A DNA stretch of 7,328 bases from Methanosarcinales archaeon (lineage in GTDB: Archaea > Halobacteriota > Syntropharchaeia > Alkanophagales > Methanospirareceae). Location of the stretch: the NCBI GenBank assembly GCA_025464345.1, contig JAODGP010000007.1:1-7328 (forward strand), read 5' to 3'. The position numbers and the translations under genes are program-made. The notes beneath the pieces were generated by a model, which was not told where the DNA came from, did no database searches, and saw nothing but the letters and a program-made list of their open reading frames with translations. This document shows, piece by piece, positions 1 to 5,225 of this stretch; position 1 is the stretch's first letter; each line of letters starts with the position of its first letter.

Positions 1-303
1 AAGATACTGGATGAGATAAAAGCCAAAATCAACGATACATGGGCGCGCAGGGATGAAATAGACCTGAGCGAGGCAAAAGAGCGAATTCAGCTGGGTCCGC
101 TGGATTTATATACTTATCTTCCAAAGACGAACTGTGGTGAATGTGGTGAGAAGACGTGCATGGCGTTCGCTATGAAGGTTCTCAATGAAGGTAAGAAACT
201 CAGTGATTGCACTGTCCTCGCAGAGGATAAATACAGAGGTGCACGGGATACGCTGGTCTCTCTACTCGAAGCTGCGGGATACGAGGTGTTAGATTACCGA
301 TGA
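1..303 (+). CDS. [4Fe-4S]-cluster domain protein, 3' end (5' partial)
   Basis: The reading frame is open from the first base of the window and stops at TGA 301-303, so only the last 100 residues are seen and the start lies to the left. Residues 39-53 carry a Cys pattern CxxCxxxxC (C45, C48, C53) followed by C70. This is the four-Cys layout of the small [4Fe-4S] domain found in the corrinoid Fe-S (gamma) subunit of acetyl-CoA decarbonylase/synthase and in related archaeal proteins. The surrounding words YLPKTNCGECGEKTC and AFAMKVL match that family closely. The stretch before it is charged and helical; the tail (about 75-100) is helical and ends in LDYR. The family assignment of the domain is firm. 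The identity of the whole protein is not, because a true CdhE-type subunit would continue into a TIM barrel, which is absent here. A small stand-alone Fe-S or corrinoid-associated protein is more likely. The next ORF starts within its stop codon. Confidence 0.8.
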   Translation, partial: KILDEIKAKINDTWARRDEIDLSEAKERIQLGPLDLYTYLPKTNCGECGEKTCMAFAMKVLNEGKKLSDCTVLAEDKYRGARDTLVSLLEAAGYEVLDYR

Positions 304-500
304 AAGAAGGCATCGTCGCCGAAAAGGAGTTGAAAGAAGGAAAATACTTAATGCTGTGGACAACTCTGTACCCAAACGAGACGATTGCAAAGAACGAAAC
401 CGAGAAGATGGTGGAGGGTATGCGAAAATGTGGAGGCAGTTGGGCATCTAATCTGAAAGAGGTTACAATCGTCAATAAAAAGATACAAAGCCCTGGCTAA
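300..500 (+). CDS. Unrecognised small ORF coupled to the Fe-S protein, probably 3'-truncated
   Basis: I do not recognise this protein (66 codons). Its ATG overlaps the upstream stop as ATGA (300-303), and a GAGGTG purine-rich motif at 282-287 sits about 12 bases before it. Both argue for a real, translationally coupled start. The first 55 or so residues are charged and soluble (MKEGIVAEKELKEGKYL, then LWTTLYPNETIAKNE), with one Cys (C44) and no membrane segment. The last residues (roughly from base 460 on) run into DNA that, read one frame over, encodes an IS630-type transposase fragment. The C-terminus is therefore likely foreign and the native 3' end lost. It may be a broken partner of the upstream Fe-S protein; no function can be given. 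Confidence 0.45.
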   Translation: MKEGIVAEKELKEGKYLMLWTTLYPNETIAKNETEKMVEGMRKCGGSWASNLKEVTIVNKKIQSPG

Positions 501-640
501 GGGAAGAGTGGTGCATCCCTGAGGTAAGTGCGGAGTTTGTTTGGCAGATGGTACTGGAGTTATATGCACAGCCCTATGACCATCAGAATCCTGTTGTGTG
601 CTTCGATGAACACTCATATCAACTAATAGGCGAGTTCCAT
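479..640 (+). mobile_element. IS630-family transposase remnant (internal fragment)
   Basis: The frame beginning at 479, after a TAA at 476, encodes a fragment typical of the middle of IS630-family transposases: KPWLREEWCIPEVSAEFV, then a helix VLELY, then PYDHQNPVVCFDEHSYQLIGE. In the family this is the linker of the form PW..KEWCIP..., followed by the strand VVC(F/M)DE whose Asp is the first residue of the DDE triad (GAT at 605-607). The family-like match fades near 640. After that the frame only runs antisense to archease, and the second and third acidic residues are missing. There is no N-terminal HTH part in frame; a frameshift near 460-480 may hide a little more of it. No terminal inverted repeats were seen. 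It is a dead fragment. From about 640 to 670 I see nothing further. Confidence 0.75.
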
Positions 641-670
641 TGCGATGCAACCCGGTCATTAAATCTGCCA

Positions 671-1087
671 TCATACATCAAGAACAACCCGTGCGTGCCA
701 GAGCTCGTTCTTCTTTATCTCCATCATGTTATATGTGACCGCTTTTATTATGATGCCCGCTTCATGCCTCCCGGGCTCGAACTTCCCGCCACGGCAGACG
801 CCACTTAAGCTGGTTTCATCTATCTTCAGCTCGAATCGCTTGAAGACCAGCGATTCTGATTCAAATAAAAATATCAGTTCATCCAGCCAGTCGAACATCA
901 AACTATACAGATCCTCCGATCTTATCTCCACCGCGCGCTCCTCGCTCTCGTCTATCGCATCTACATCGGTCATAAAGCTATAACATGCGATTGCCGCATT
1001 GGCAAATAGCTCCTCCAGCGTCGCTCCCTCTACCTCAAACCCGACATCAGAAGGGTGCTCGATGTATCTTATCTTATCCCGGTCCAT
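671..1087 (-). CDS. Archease (RtcB / tRNA-modification accessory protein)
   Basis: This 138-residue protein has the length and pattern of archease, a small protein known to help the RNA ligase RtcB guanylylate and turn over, and to assist a tRNA m5C methyltransferase in archaea. Visible family features are the N-terminal RYIEHPSDVGFEV (H11, D14), the helix ATLEELFANAA, the central DWLDELIFLFES, and the C-terminal pattern KAVTY(H)...W.A.VVLD. D14 and the penultimate D137 correspond to the acidic metal-site residues known to be essential in studied archeases. One oddity is N120 in the KAVTYN motif, where family members I recall have His. The ATG follows the uS8 stop by 3 bases (TAG GAG ATG), so the ribosome-binding GGAG overlaps the uS8 end and the two genes are surely cotranscribed. 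No RtcB is visible in the window. Confidence 0.93.
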   Translation of the reverse strand: MDRDKIRYIEHPSDVGFEVEGATLEELFANAAIACYSFMTDVDAIDESEERAVEIRSEDLYSLMFDWLDELIFLFESESLVFKRFELKIDETSLSGVCRGGKFEPGRHEAGIIIKAVTYNMMEIKKNELWHARVVLDV

Positions 1088-1090
1088 CTC

Positions 1091-1483
1091 CTAATAAACG
1101 AACGCGAGCAACTGTCCACCCATGCCCGCTTCTATCGCATCATGATGCGACATCACACCCTTTGAAGTCGTTACTATGAGCATACCGAAATCACGCGCAG
1201 GTAAGAACCTCTTCTCCCATTTCTCGTATTCCTTCACACGAACGAAGAACCTTGGTTTGATCGCATTACAATTGTTTATCTTACCCCGGAGCTTCACTTT
1301 GAACATGCCGCCTTTACCATCGTCTATATACTCGAACCCCTCTATGTAGCCTCCCTCTTTCATCACGCTCAGTACATTACCGATCAGTTTAGAAACCGGC
1401 TTTATTACGCATTCCAGCTTACCCACACGTTCCGTGTTCTTTATATGCGAAAGTGCATCCGCAAGCGTGTCATTCAGTGTCAT
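1091..1483 (-). CDS. rps8: 30S ribosomal protein uS8
   Basis: The 130-residue product is archaeal uS8, which binds the central domain of 16S rRNA and is a primary assembly protein. It starts MTLNDTLADALSHIKN, has the mid-domain GKGGMFKVKLRG, and ends with the highly conserved block KRFLPARDFGMLIVTTS, GVMSHHDAIEAGMGGQLLAFVY. The length equals the usual archaeal length of about 130. I chose the ATG at 1483-1481 rather than the TTG two codons upstream (1489-1487), because archaeal uS8 starts at this point and the TTG overlaps the uS14 stop. Only 2 bases separate the uS14 stop (TGA, 1488-1486) from this ATG, and archease follows after 3 bases. In most archaea uS8 sits between uS14 and uL6; here the downstream partner is archease. 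Confidence 0.97.
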   Translation of the reverse strand: MTLNDTLADALSHIKNTERVGKLECVIKPVSKLIGNVLSVMKEGGYIEGFEYIDDGKGGMFKVKLRGKINNCNAIKPRFFVRVKEYEKWEKRFLPARDFGMLIVTTSKGVMSHHDAIEAGMGGQLLAFVY

Positions 1484-1485
1484 CT

Positions 1486-1635
1486 TCAATTATATTTCTT
1501 GAAACCTATCTCCCTGGCTATCTCCCGGAAGCACTGCCGGCAGAGGTATATCCCGTATCTGCGAATCAGCCCCCGCTGCCTGCCACATCGCCTGCATGCA
1601 TTCGCTCCCCTTCCGAATCTCTTATTCCGCTCCAT
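1486..1635 (-). CDS. rps14: 30S ribosomal protein uS14, zinc-ribbon type
   Basis: A short 49-residue frame, easily missed by length cut-offs, encodes uS14. The sequence begins MERNKRFGRGANACRRCG and continues GLIRRYGIYLCRQCF, then REIARE, ending GFKKYN. The four zinc ligands are C14, C17, C32 and C35 in the CxxC...CxxC arrangement of archaeal and C+ bacterial uS14; the length is the normal one for this type. The protein binds the 3' major (head) domain of 16S rRNA. The start is the ATG at 1635-1633. A TATA-like TTTAAATA lies about 26 bases upstream, so this is probably the first, leaderless gene of a uS14-uS8-archease transcript. uL5, its usual upstream neighbour, is absent; the DNA there holds a DNA-glycosylase-like remnant instead. 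Confidence 0.95.
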   Translation of the reverse strand: MERNKRFGRGANACRRCGRQRGLIRRYGIYLCRQCFREIAREIGFKKYN

Positions 1636-1657
1636 ATATGTATAAATAAAATTCAAT

Positions 1658-1665
1658 TATTTAAA
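1658..1665 (-). promoter_or_regulatory. Archaeal TATA box for the uS14-uS8-archease unit
   Basis: Read on the minus strand the bases are TTTAAATA, inside an AT-rich stretch. The box centre lies about 26 bases before the uS14 ATG. Since archaeal transcription usually starts 22-27 bases after the TATA centre, the message would begin at or next to the start codon (leaderless). A second AT-rich box (TTTATTTATA, 1650-1641) would start inside the gene and is less likely. Evidence is position and sequence only. Confidence 0.55.
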
Positions 1666-1674
1666 CACCCTGCC

Positions 1675-1695
1675 CGCATCCTTAATACAGATGCG
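1675..1695. repeat. Short inverted repeat upstream of the uS14 promoter
   Basis: CGCATC (1675-1680) and GATGCG (1690-1695) form a perfect 6-base inverted repeat around a 9-base AT-rich spacer. It lies about 10-30 bases upstream of the uS14 TATA box and 19 bases past the stop of the glycosylase-like remnant. It could be a hairpin ending the rimI transcript or a binding site. No long U-run directly follows it on the minus strand, so neither reading is secure, and a 6-base repeat can occur by chance. Confidence 0.3.
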
Positions 1696-1713
1696 ATAAC
1701 GCTGCGAACCGGC

Positions 1714-1861
1714 TCATCCTCTCTTCAATACAAGCTCTTTGAACAAGTCATACTCACCGCCCTCTTCGCCCAGTTTCTTGAACTCCGCCAACCTGGCTAT
1801 TATCCCGGGTCGGATGGTCTCGTATTATATCCTCAATAGCACCGGCTATTATGCTGCTCAT
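1714..1861 (-). pseudogene. Truncated, frameshifted remnant resembling Ogg2-type 8-oxoguanine DNA glycosylase
   Basis: An ATG overlaps the rimI stop as ATGA (1861-1858), marking a coupled downstream gene. The first frame gives MSSIIAGAIEDI and soon stops. Shifting by one base at the ATAATA tract (near 1820) continues as YETIRPGIIARLAEFKKLGE, then GGEYDLFKELV, ending LKRG and TGA at 1716-1714. The pattern of a helix followed by R(L).EF..LG....E.DLF.ELV resembles the extreme N-terminus of archaeal N-glycosylase/DNA lyase (Ogg2), where FCLLTPQ and the HhH-GPD domain should come next. They do not: the rest of the roughly 200-residue protein, including catalytic Lys and Asp, is missing. The start-stop coupling and the good frame after the shift show this was once a gene. 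The family name rests on a short match recalled from memory. Confidence 0.5.
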
Positions 1862-2265
1862 GTTCCCATCACGAGAGCATCTTCATTGCCATAATAGCCC
1901 CTGATTATCCCAAGCAGAGAGAATCCGAGCCGCCGGTAGAACTTCTTAGCCCCTTCATTGCTCATACGCACCTCCACCATTGCACGCCCGCCGGTTCGCT
2001 TCAATACCTCATTGACAAGCTCTGTACCTATACCCCTGCGCCTGTACTCGGGTTTTACCGCTATGGAGATTATATGCCCGTCAGGATAGAATATGATGTA
2101 TGCTACGACCCTGCCATCAACGAGATACACAAGGAAGTTATTCCTGTATGCGGATGCATAATACGAGAGTGTGAACCCACTGTAAGGCGATTTTGGAAAG
2201 GCTTCCTGCTCTATCTCCATTATTGCGTCCATGTCCGTCCATTTAAAGCGTCTTATACTGTTCAT
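1858..2265 (-). CDS. rimI: GNAT N-acetyltransferase, RimI/Ard1-like
   Basis: The 135-residue protein is a compact GNAT fold. The N-terminal part has the RimI-like stretch IMEIEQEAFPKSPYSG (residues 15-30), where protein N-terminal acetyltransferases read their substrate. The acetyl-CoA motif A is SIAVKPEYRRRGIGTELV (67-84) with the R-x-x-G-x-G/A loop at R75-G80. Motif B follows as VEVRMSNEGAKKFYRRLGF. Archaeal members of this family acetylate protein N-termini, including ribosomal proteins; the exact target here is inference. I chose the ATG at 2265 because it overlaps the stop of the upstream prenyltransferase-like gene as ATGA; the longer GTG start at 2289 would add eight residues overlapping that gene. 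The downstream remnant is coupled in the same way, so this is the third element of a tRNA-Ser/uppS-like/rimI operon. Confidence 0.88.
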   Translation of the reverse strand: MNSIRRFKWTDMDAIMEIEQEAFPKSPYSGFTLSYYASAYRNNFLVYLVDGRVVAYIIFYPDGHIISIAVKPEYRRRGIGTELVNEVLKRTGGRAMVEVRMSNEGAKKFYRRLGFSLLGIIRGYYGNEDALVMGT

Positions 2266-2954
2266 CGTCCAAAACGACGCTCTCGCCACTGGAAATCGCG
2301 GACCGCTCTGAACAGGTCTATCTTACGGAAATTCTGCCAGTTCACGTCCGTGAAGTAGAATTCACTGTATACTGACTGCCATATCAGGAAATCGGTCAAA
2401 CGTGTAGCACCGGACTTTATGACCAGGTCTGGCTCGGATTTGAATATGAGGTGTGATTCTATCATCTTCTCATCAATGTCCTCAGGTTCTACCTCGCCAC
2501 GCTCCACTCGCTTCGCTATCGCCCTTATCGCTTTCGCCAGTTCACTCCGCCCACCCATGCCTATTGATACATTTATCCTCCTCACACCACCTTCTCCACA
2601 GATGGTTGATGCTGATGGGTCGGTGTATACAGCAACAGATGCATTCTCCCTGCTCAATACGCTGATTATAGCACTCCTGAGATAATCGTATACCGGCAGT
2701 TTATTGCCCATCTCGCCCTGTATCACGCTTATATAAACGCTTATGATATCTATATTTAGCTCGTCGCACCACATGATGAACTGTTTCAATCGAGTCAGCC
2801 CCTTCGTGGTTGTGTTACTGGCTATGCTACCGTCCGGTAGAAGGTCGCTCTCATTCAGCACGAGAAGAATATGATTCACAGTGATAGGTGATTTCAGGAT
2901 CACACGCTTCAGTATCTCCTCATATATGACGGTGATGGGACTCAATAACGACAT
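2262..2954 (-). CDS. uppS: Divergent cis-prenyltransferase (UPP synthase family), probably a non-catalytic subunit
   Basis: The C-terminal half of this 230-residue protein is clearly of the UPP-synthase (cis-prenyltransferase) family: GMGGRSELAKAIRAIA, then LVIKSGATRLTDFLIWQS (counterpart of the SG..R.S.FL.WQ motif), then YSEFYFTDVNW and the tail RERRFGR. The family makes long-chain polyprenyl diphosphates that become glycosyl carrier lipids at the membrane. The N-terminal catalytic motif, normally H-I-A-(F/I)-I-M-D-G-N-R-R, reads HILLVLNESDLL (H28-L39): the catalytic Asp is Asn34, and the Gly-Asn-Arg-Arg that binds diphosphate is gone. The terminal RxG motif (R-F-G), known from NgBR/Nus1 subunits, remains. 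It therefore resembles a regulatory partner of a heteromeric enzyme. I set the start at ATG 2954, since the longer frame would run through tRNA-Ser; YEEIL early in the protein matches the family and supports this start. The rimI ATG overlaps its stop. Confidence 0.85.
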   Translation of the reverse strand: MSLLSPITVIYEEILKRVILKSPITVNHILLVLNESDLLPDGSIASNTTTKGLTRLKQFIMWCDELNIDIISVYISVIQGEMGNKLPVYDYLRSAIISVLSRENASVAVYTDPSASTICGEGGVRRINVSIGMGGRSELAKAIRAIAKRVERGEVEPEDIDEKMIESHLIFKSEPDLVIKSGATRLTDFLIWQSVYSEFYFTDVNWQNFRKIDLFRAVRDFQWRERRFGR

Positions 2955-2957
2955 AAG

Positions 2958-3043
2958 CGCCGGGAGAGGGATTCGAACCCTCGCTCCCCGTGAGGGGAAG
3001 TGGGTTAGCAACCCACCGCCTTAGACCACTTGGCTATCCCGAC
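2958..3043 (-). tRNA. tRNA-Ser (anticodon GCU)
   Basis: The minus strand folds into a complete class II tRNA of 86 bases. The acceptor stem GTCGGGA pairs with TCCCGGC (one T-G pair); the D stem is GCC/GGC; the anticodon stem GTGGG/CCCAC encloses the loop TTGCTAA with anticodon GCT at 3009-3007; the long variable arm is TCCCC-TCAC-GGGGA; and the T arm is GAGGG-TTCGAAT-CCCTC. The discriminator base is G (2958), as expected for serine. No CCA is encoded. It reads AGC/AGU codons. No intron is present. The UPP-synthase-like gene starts only 3 bases downstream on the same strand. Confidence 0.97.
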
Positions 3044-3073
3044 ATGTGCATCATTTTAATATTTCACATAGTT

Positions 3074-3085
3074 CTTTAATTAAAG
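3074..3085. promoter_or_regulatory. Palindromic AT box in the divergent tRNA-Ser / ferredoxin promoter region
   Basis: CTTTAATTAAAG is a perfect 12-base palindrome lying between two genes that point away from each other. On the minus strand it would place a start site near 3054, about 11 bases before the mature tRNA 5' end; on the plus strand near 3104, leaving a leader of about 30 bases for the ferredoxin, with AGGATAAG just before its ATG. It may serve as TATA box for both. A second AT-rich candidate for the tRNA is at 3054-3061. Evidence is position and sequence only. Confidence 0.45.
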
Positions 3086-3133
3086 TTTCGGTGTATCTGC
3101 GTGCAGTCAGTGAAGTGTAAATTAGGATAAGAG

Positions 3134-3412
3134 ATGTGGATTCCTGTCGTTGACCCCACGAAATGCATCGGTTGCCATAAATGTGAGGAGGTATGTCCCG
3201 AAGGAGCGATAACAGTAGTGGAGAAGAAATCAATCATTGATTATGATTCCTGCACCCTCTGCGGTATCTGTGACCGGGTATGTCAGACGGAGGCATTGAA
3301 ACTGAAGAATCCCCAGCCACCGGCTGTACCAGAACTGATGTGCATCTCTAAGGAAGAGCTGAAGGTGCTTAAATACGGGCTTAAGATGCTGAGGCGAGAA
3401 CTGCGCGGATGA
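3134..3412 (+). CDS. 2x[4Fe-4S] ferredoxin with C-terminal helical tail
   Basis: The 92-residue protein has two classic cluster motifs. The first is C11-IG-C14-HK-C17 with C21-P, the second C40-TL-C43-GI-C46 with C50. The eight Cys form two [4Fe-4S] clusters, making a low-potential one-electron carrier in the cytoplasm. In place of the usual Pro after the last Cys of cluster II there is Gln (CQTEAL). After residue 56 comes a proline-rich linker (NPQPPAVPE) and a charged helix of about 25 residues (KEELKVLKYGLKMLRRELRG) that standard 55-60-residue ferredoxins lack; it also holds one extra Cys (C70). The tail may dock the protein on a partner oxidoreductase, but no partner gene is adjacent. A weak purine-rich ribosome site (AGGATAAGAG) precedes the ATG. 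The stop lies 5 bases from the convergent apgM stop. Confidence 0.9.
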   Translation: MWIPVVDPTKCIGCHKCEEVCPEGAITVVEKKSIIDYDSCTLCGICDRVCQTEALKLKNPQPPAVPELMCISKEELKVLKYGLKMLRRELRG

Positions 3413-3417
3413 ACGGA

Positions 3418-4596
3418 TCATTGAAATAGATAACGCATCAGATCCTGCCGGTACGCATTGAGTCGCAACGGGCTCTTACTCGCCGATATTTCGTCAAAAG
3501 CAGCGCCACTGTGGCTACGGTTACGTGAATCGTAGATGGCAAATGGAACAGGCTCTCTGGTGTGTACCTGCATGGATGTGGGTGTGTAATGGTCTGGCAA
3601 TGCCAATACTTTATAATCAGCATATTCAGACTCCAATCCCGTGAGGATTTTACCCACCACGAGCCTGTCGAAGTTCTCTATCGCTTTTACCTTCTGCTCG
3701 ATGTCACCACTGTGTGCCGCTTCATCCGGCGCCTCCACATGCACCAGTACAAAATCGCTCTGCTCTAAGCTCCGTAATGCGTATTCTGCCTTGCCCTCGT
3801 AGTTCGTATCTATGTATCCGGTGGCACCGGGCACATCTATCACATCCATACCCACACATCTCGCCACACCCTTGACCAGATATACGCCCGATATCATTGC
3901 TCCAGTTACACCGTACATATCTTCGAACTCGGGCATTAATGGTTTCCTGCCGCCGCTCCACAACCACACCATATTCGCCCTGCTCTTCTTCTCAGCCGCT
4001 CTCCGCTCGTTCACTATGTGATGCTCGAGTACCTGCCGTGATCCGAGTATTATATCCCGCAATAATGGGTTCTCAGGTAATTTCGCAGCGATTTCTTCAC
4101 CAATGATATCATGTGGCGGTGCACCACCATTCACATCCTCGTTCGTATTAAGAACCATTACGTTCCGATAACTGACACCGGGATAGAACCTCACACTCAG
4201 TGATTCAAATGCTGCATTGAGTGATTCTATAAGCTCCTTCGCATCTGCATCTGAGATATGCCCCCCGCTGTAATCCACGATTTTACCATCCGAGACTGTT
4301 ATGAGGTTGCACCTGAATACTATATCCCCGTCACCGAGCGGTATGCCCATCCCGATCGCTTCCAGTGGTCCCCGCCCCGTATAATAGCGCGCGGGATCAT
4401 AGCCAAGGATGGATAATGTGGCGATATCACTACCTGCGTCCATACCGGGTGGTATCGTCCTCACCAGTCCGCAGATACCTCCGGCTGCAATGGAATCGAG
4501 ATTTGGCGTATGAGCGATTTGTAAAGCGGTTCTGCCGCCATATTCTGCTATCGGATAATCTGCCATACCATCTCCAATCAAAATCACGTATTTCAT
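3418..4596 (-). CDS. apgM: Cofactor-independent phosphoglycerate mutase, archaeal type
   Basis: The 392-residue product belongs to the archaeal branch of 2,3-bisphosphoglycerate-independent phosphoglycerate mutase, an alkaline-phosphatase-fold metalloenzyme that interconverts 3- and 2-phosphoglycerate in glycolysis and gluconeogenesis. Visible features in order: MKYVILIGDGMADYP with metal ligand D9; MDAGSDIATLSILGYDP with the phosphoserine nucleophile S56; the insert domain (about 100-240); VHVEAPDEAAHSGD with D291 and H295; and LALPDHYTP with D335-H336. All key residues are present and the length is normal for the family (about 390-410). The ATG at 4596 is preceded by GGCAGGAAGGG, a purine-rich ribosome site very close to the start. 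It is monocistronic as far as visible: divergent from the CBS gene and convergent with the ferredoxin. Confidence 0.95.
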   Translation of the reverse strand: MKYVILIGDGMADYPIAEYGGRTALQIAHTPNLDSIAAGGICGLVRTIPPGMDAGSDIATLSILGYDPARYYTGRGPLEAIGMGIPLGDGDIVFRCNLITVSDGKIVDYSGGHISDADAKELIESLNAAFESLSVRFYPGVSYRNVMVLNTNEDVNGGAPPHDIIGEEIAAKLPENPLLRDIILGSRQVLEHHIVNERRAAEKKSRANMVWLWSGGRKPLMPEFEDMYGVTGAMISGVYLVKGVARCVGMDVIDVPGATGYIDTNYEGKAEYALRSLEQSDFVLVHVEAPDEAAHSGDIEQKVKAIENFDRLVVGKILTGLESEYADYKVLALPDHYTPTSMQVHTREPVPFAIYDSRNRSHSGAAFDEISASKSPLRLNAYRQDLMRYLFQ

Positions 4597-4615
4597 CCCT
4601 TCCTGCCCGATTATC

Positions 4616-4642
4616 TTTACTTATTTTTATCGTAATATATTA
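4616..4642. promoter_or_regulatory. Divergent promoter region for apgM and the CBS protein
   Basis: The 55 bases between the two ATGs (4597-4651) are AT-rich at the centre. TTATTTTTAT (4621-4630) lies about 25 bases from both start codons, so one box could set near-leaderless transcripts in both directions. Next to it TAATATATTA (4633-4642) is a perfect palindrome; used as a TATA box for apgM it would leave a leader of about 17 bases holding the GGAAGG site. AGGAG (4646-4650) lies only one base before the CBS ATG, too close for a normal ribosome site. Confidence 0.45.
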
Positions 4643-4651
4643 AGTAGGAGA

Positions 4652-5221
4652 ATGGAGACGGATATACCGCTGCGGGATATAATGGTGCGCGAAGTGGTGA
4701 CTGGCAGTGAGGATATGAACGTACGAGAGGCAGCGAAGCTGATGAGGAAGTACGATGTGGACAGTATAGTCGTGGTCAATGATGGCGGTCAGCCGGTTGG
4801 CATAGTAACCCAGGGCGATATAATCAACGAACTGGTGAACAGGGATACAACGCCGAGTGCGATGAAATTGAAGGAAGTGATGACCACGCCGCTGATAACA
4901 GGCTCGCCAAATGACCGACTTTCCGATACCGCGAAGAAGATGGCAGCGGAGAAGATAAGGAAGTTACCGATAATAGAGGATGGGAAACTGGTGGGCATTG
5001 TGGCTGATGTTGATATACTCGCAGTTTCTTCGCAGATGAGCTCGATTCTGGCTGATTTGATCGAGATGCATGTGGAGCGTGACATAATGAGCCGTGAGAG
5101 CGAAGGAATTGCGCAGGGTATATGTGAGAAATGCGGATGCTTCTCCAATGATCTGGTGATGAAAGACGGACTGATGGTATGCGAGAGCTGCAAGGAGGAG
5201 CTTGAGGAAGAGGAAGAATAG
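4652..5221 (+). CDS. CBS-domain pair protein with C-terminal zinc ribbon
   Basis: The 189-residue protein has two tandem CBS domains, roughly residues 8-62 (IMVREVVTGSEDMNVREAAK, then VGIVTQGDIIN) and 74-127 (KEVMTTPLITG, then VGIVADVDIL). A linker helix follows, then a zinc-ribbon-like knuckle pair: C158-EK-C161 (with C163) and C177-ES-C180. The protein ends in a run of Glu. CBS pairs bind adenine nucleotides or S-adenosylmethionine and act as sensors of energy or ligand state; the zinc ribbon suggests binding to a nucleic acid or protein. The substrate and target are unknown. It is soluble, with no catalytic domain. The start at 4652 keeps the first beta strand of CBS1 complete; a later ATG (4682) would trim it. 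It ends 4 bases before the convergent radA stop. Confidence 0.88.
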   Translation: METDIPLRDIMVREVVTGSEDMNVREAAKLMRKYDVDSIVVVNDGGQPVGIVTQGDIINELVNRDTTPSAMKLKEVMTTPLITGSPNDRLSDTAKKMAAEKIRKLPIIEDGKLVGIVADVDILAVSSQMSSILADLIEMHVERDIMSRESEGIAQGICEKCGCFSNDLVMKDGLMVCESCKEELEEEEE

Positions 5222-5225
5222 GTAC

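Noticed and set aside
641..808. Continuation of the transposase frame past 640
   Set aside because: It no longer resembles IS630 and from 671 is simply antisense to archease.
1484..1489. TTG start for uS8 two codons upstream
   Set aside because: It overlaps the uS14 stop, and archaeal uS8 normally starts at the ATG at 1483 giving 130 residues.
1453..1839. Plus-strand frame of 128 codons over the uS14 region
   Set aside because: It is antisense to uS14, its promoter and the glycosylase-like remnant; composition is that of a shadow frame.
2266..2289. GTG start for the RimI-like gene at 2289
   Set aside because: The ATG at 2265 makes an ATGA overlap with the upstream stop, the same coupling used elsewhere in this operon.
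2955..3011. Longer frame of the UPP-synthase-like gene starting at 3011
   Set aside because: The extra 19 residues are read from the tRNA-Ser gene, which folds completely; ATG at 2954 fits the family N-terminus.
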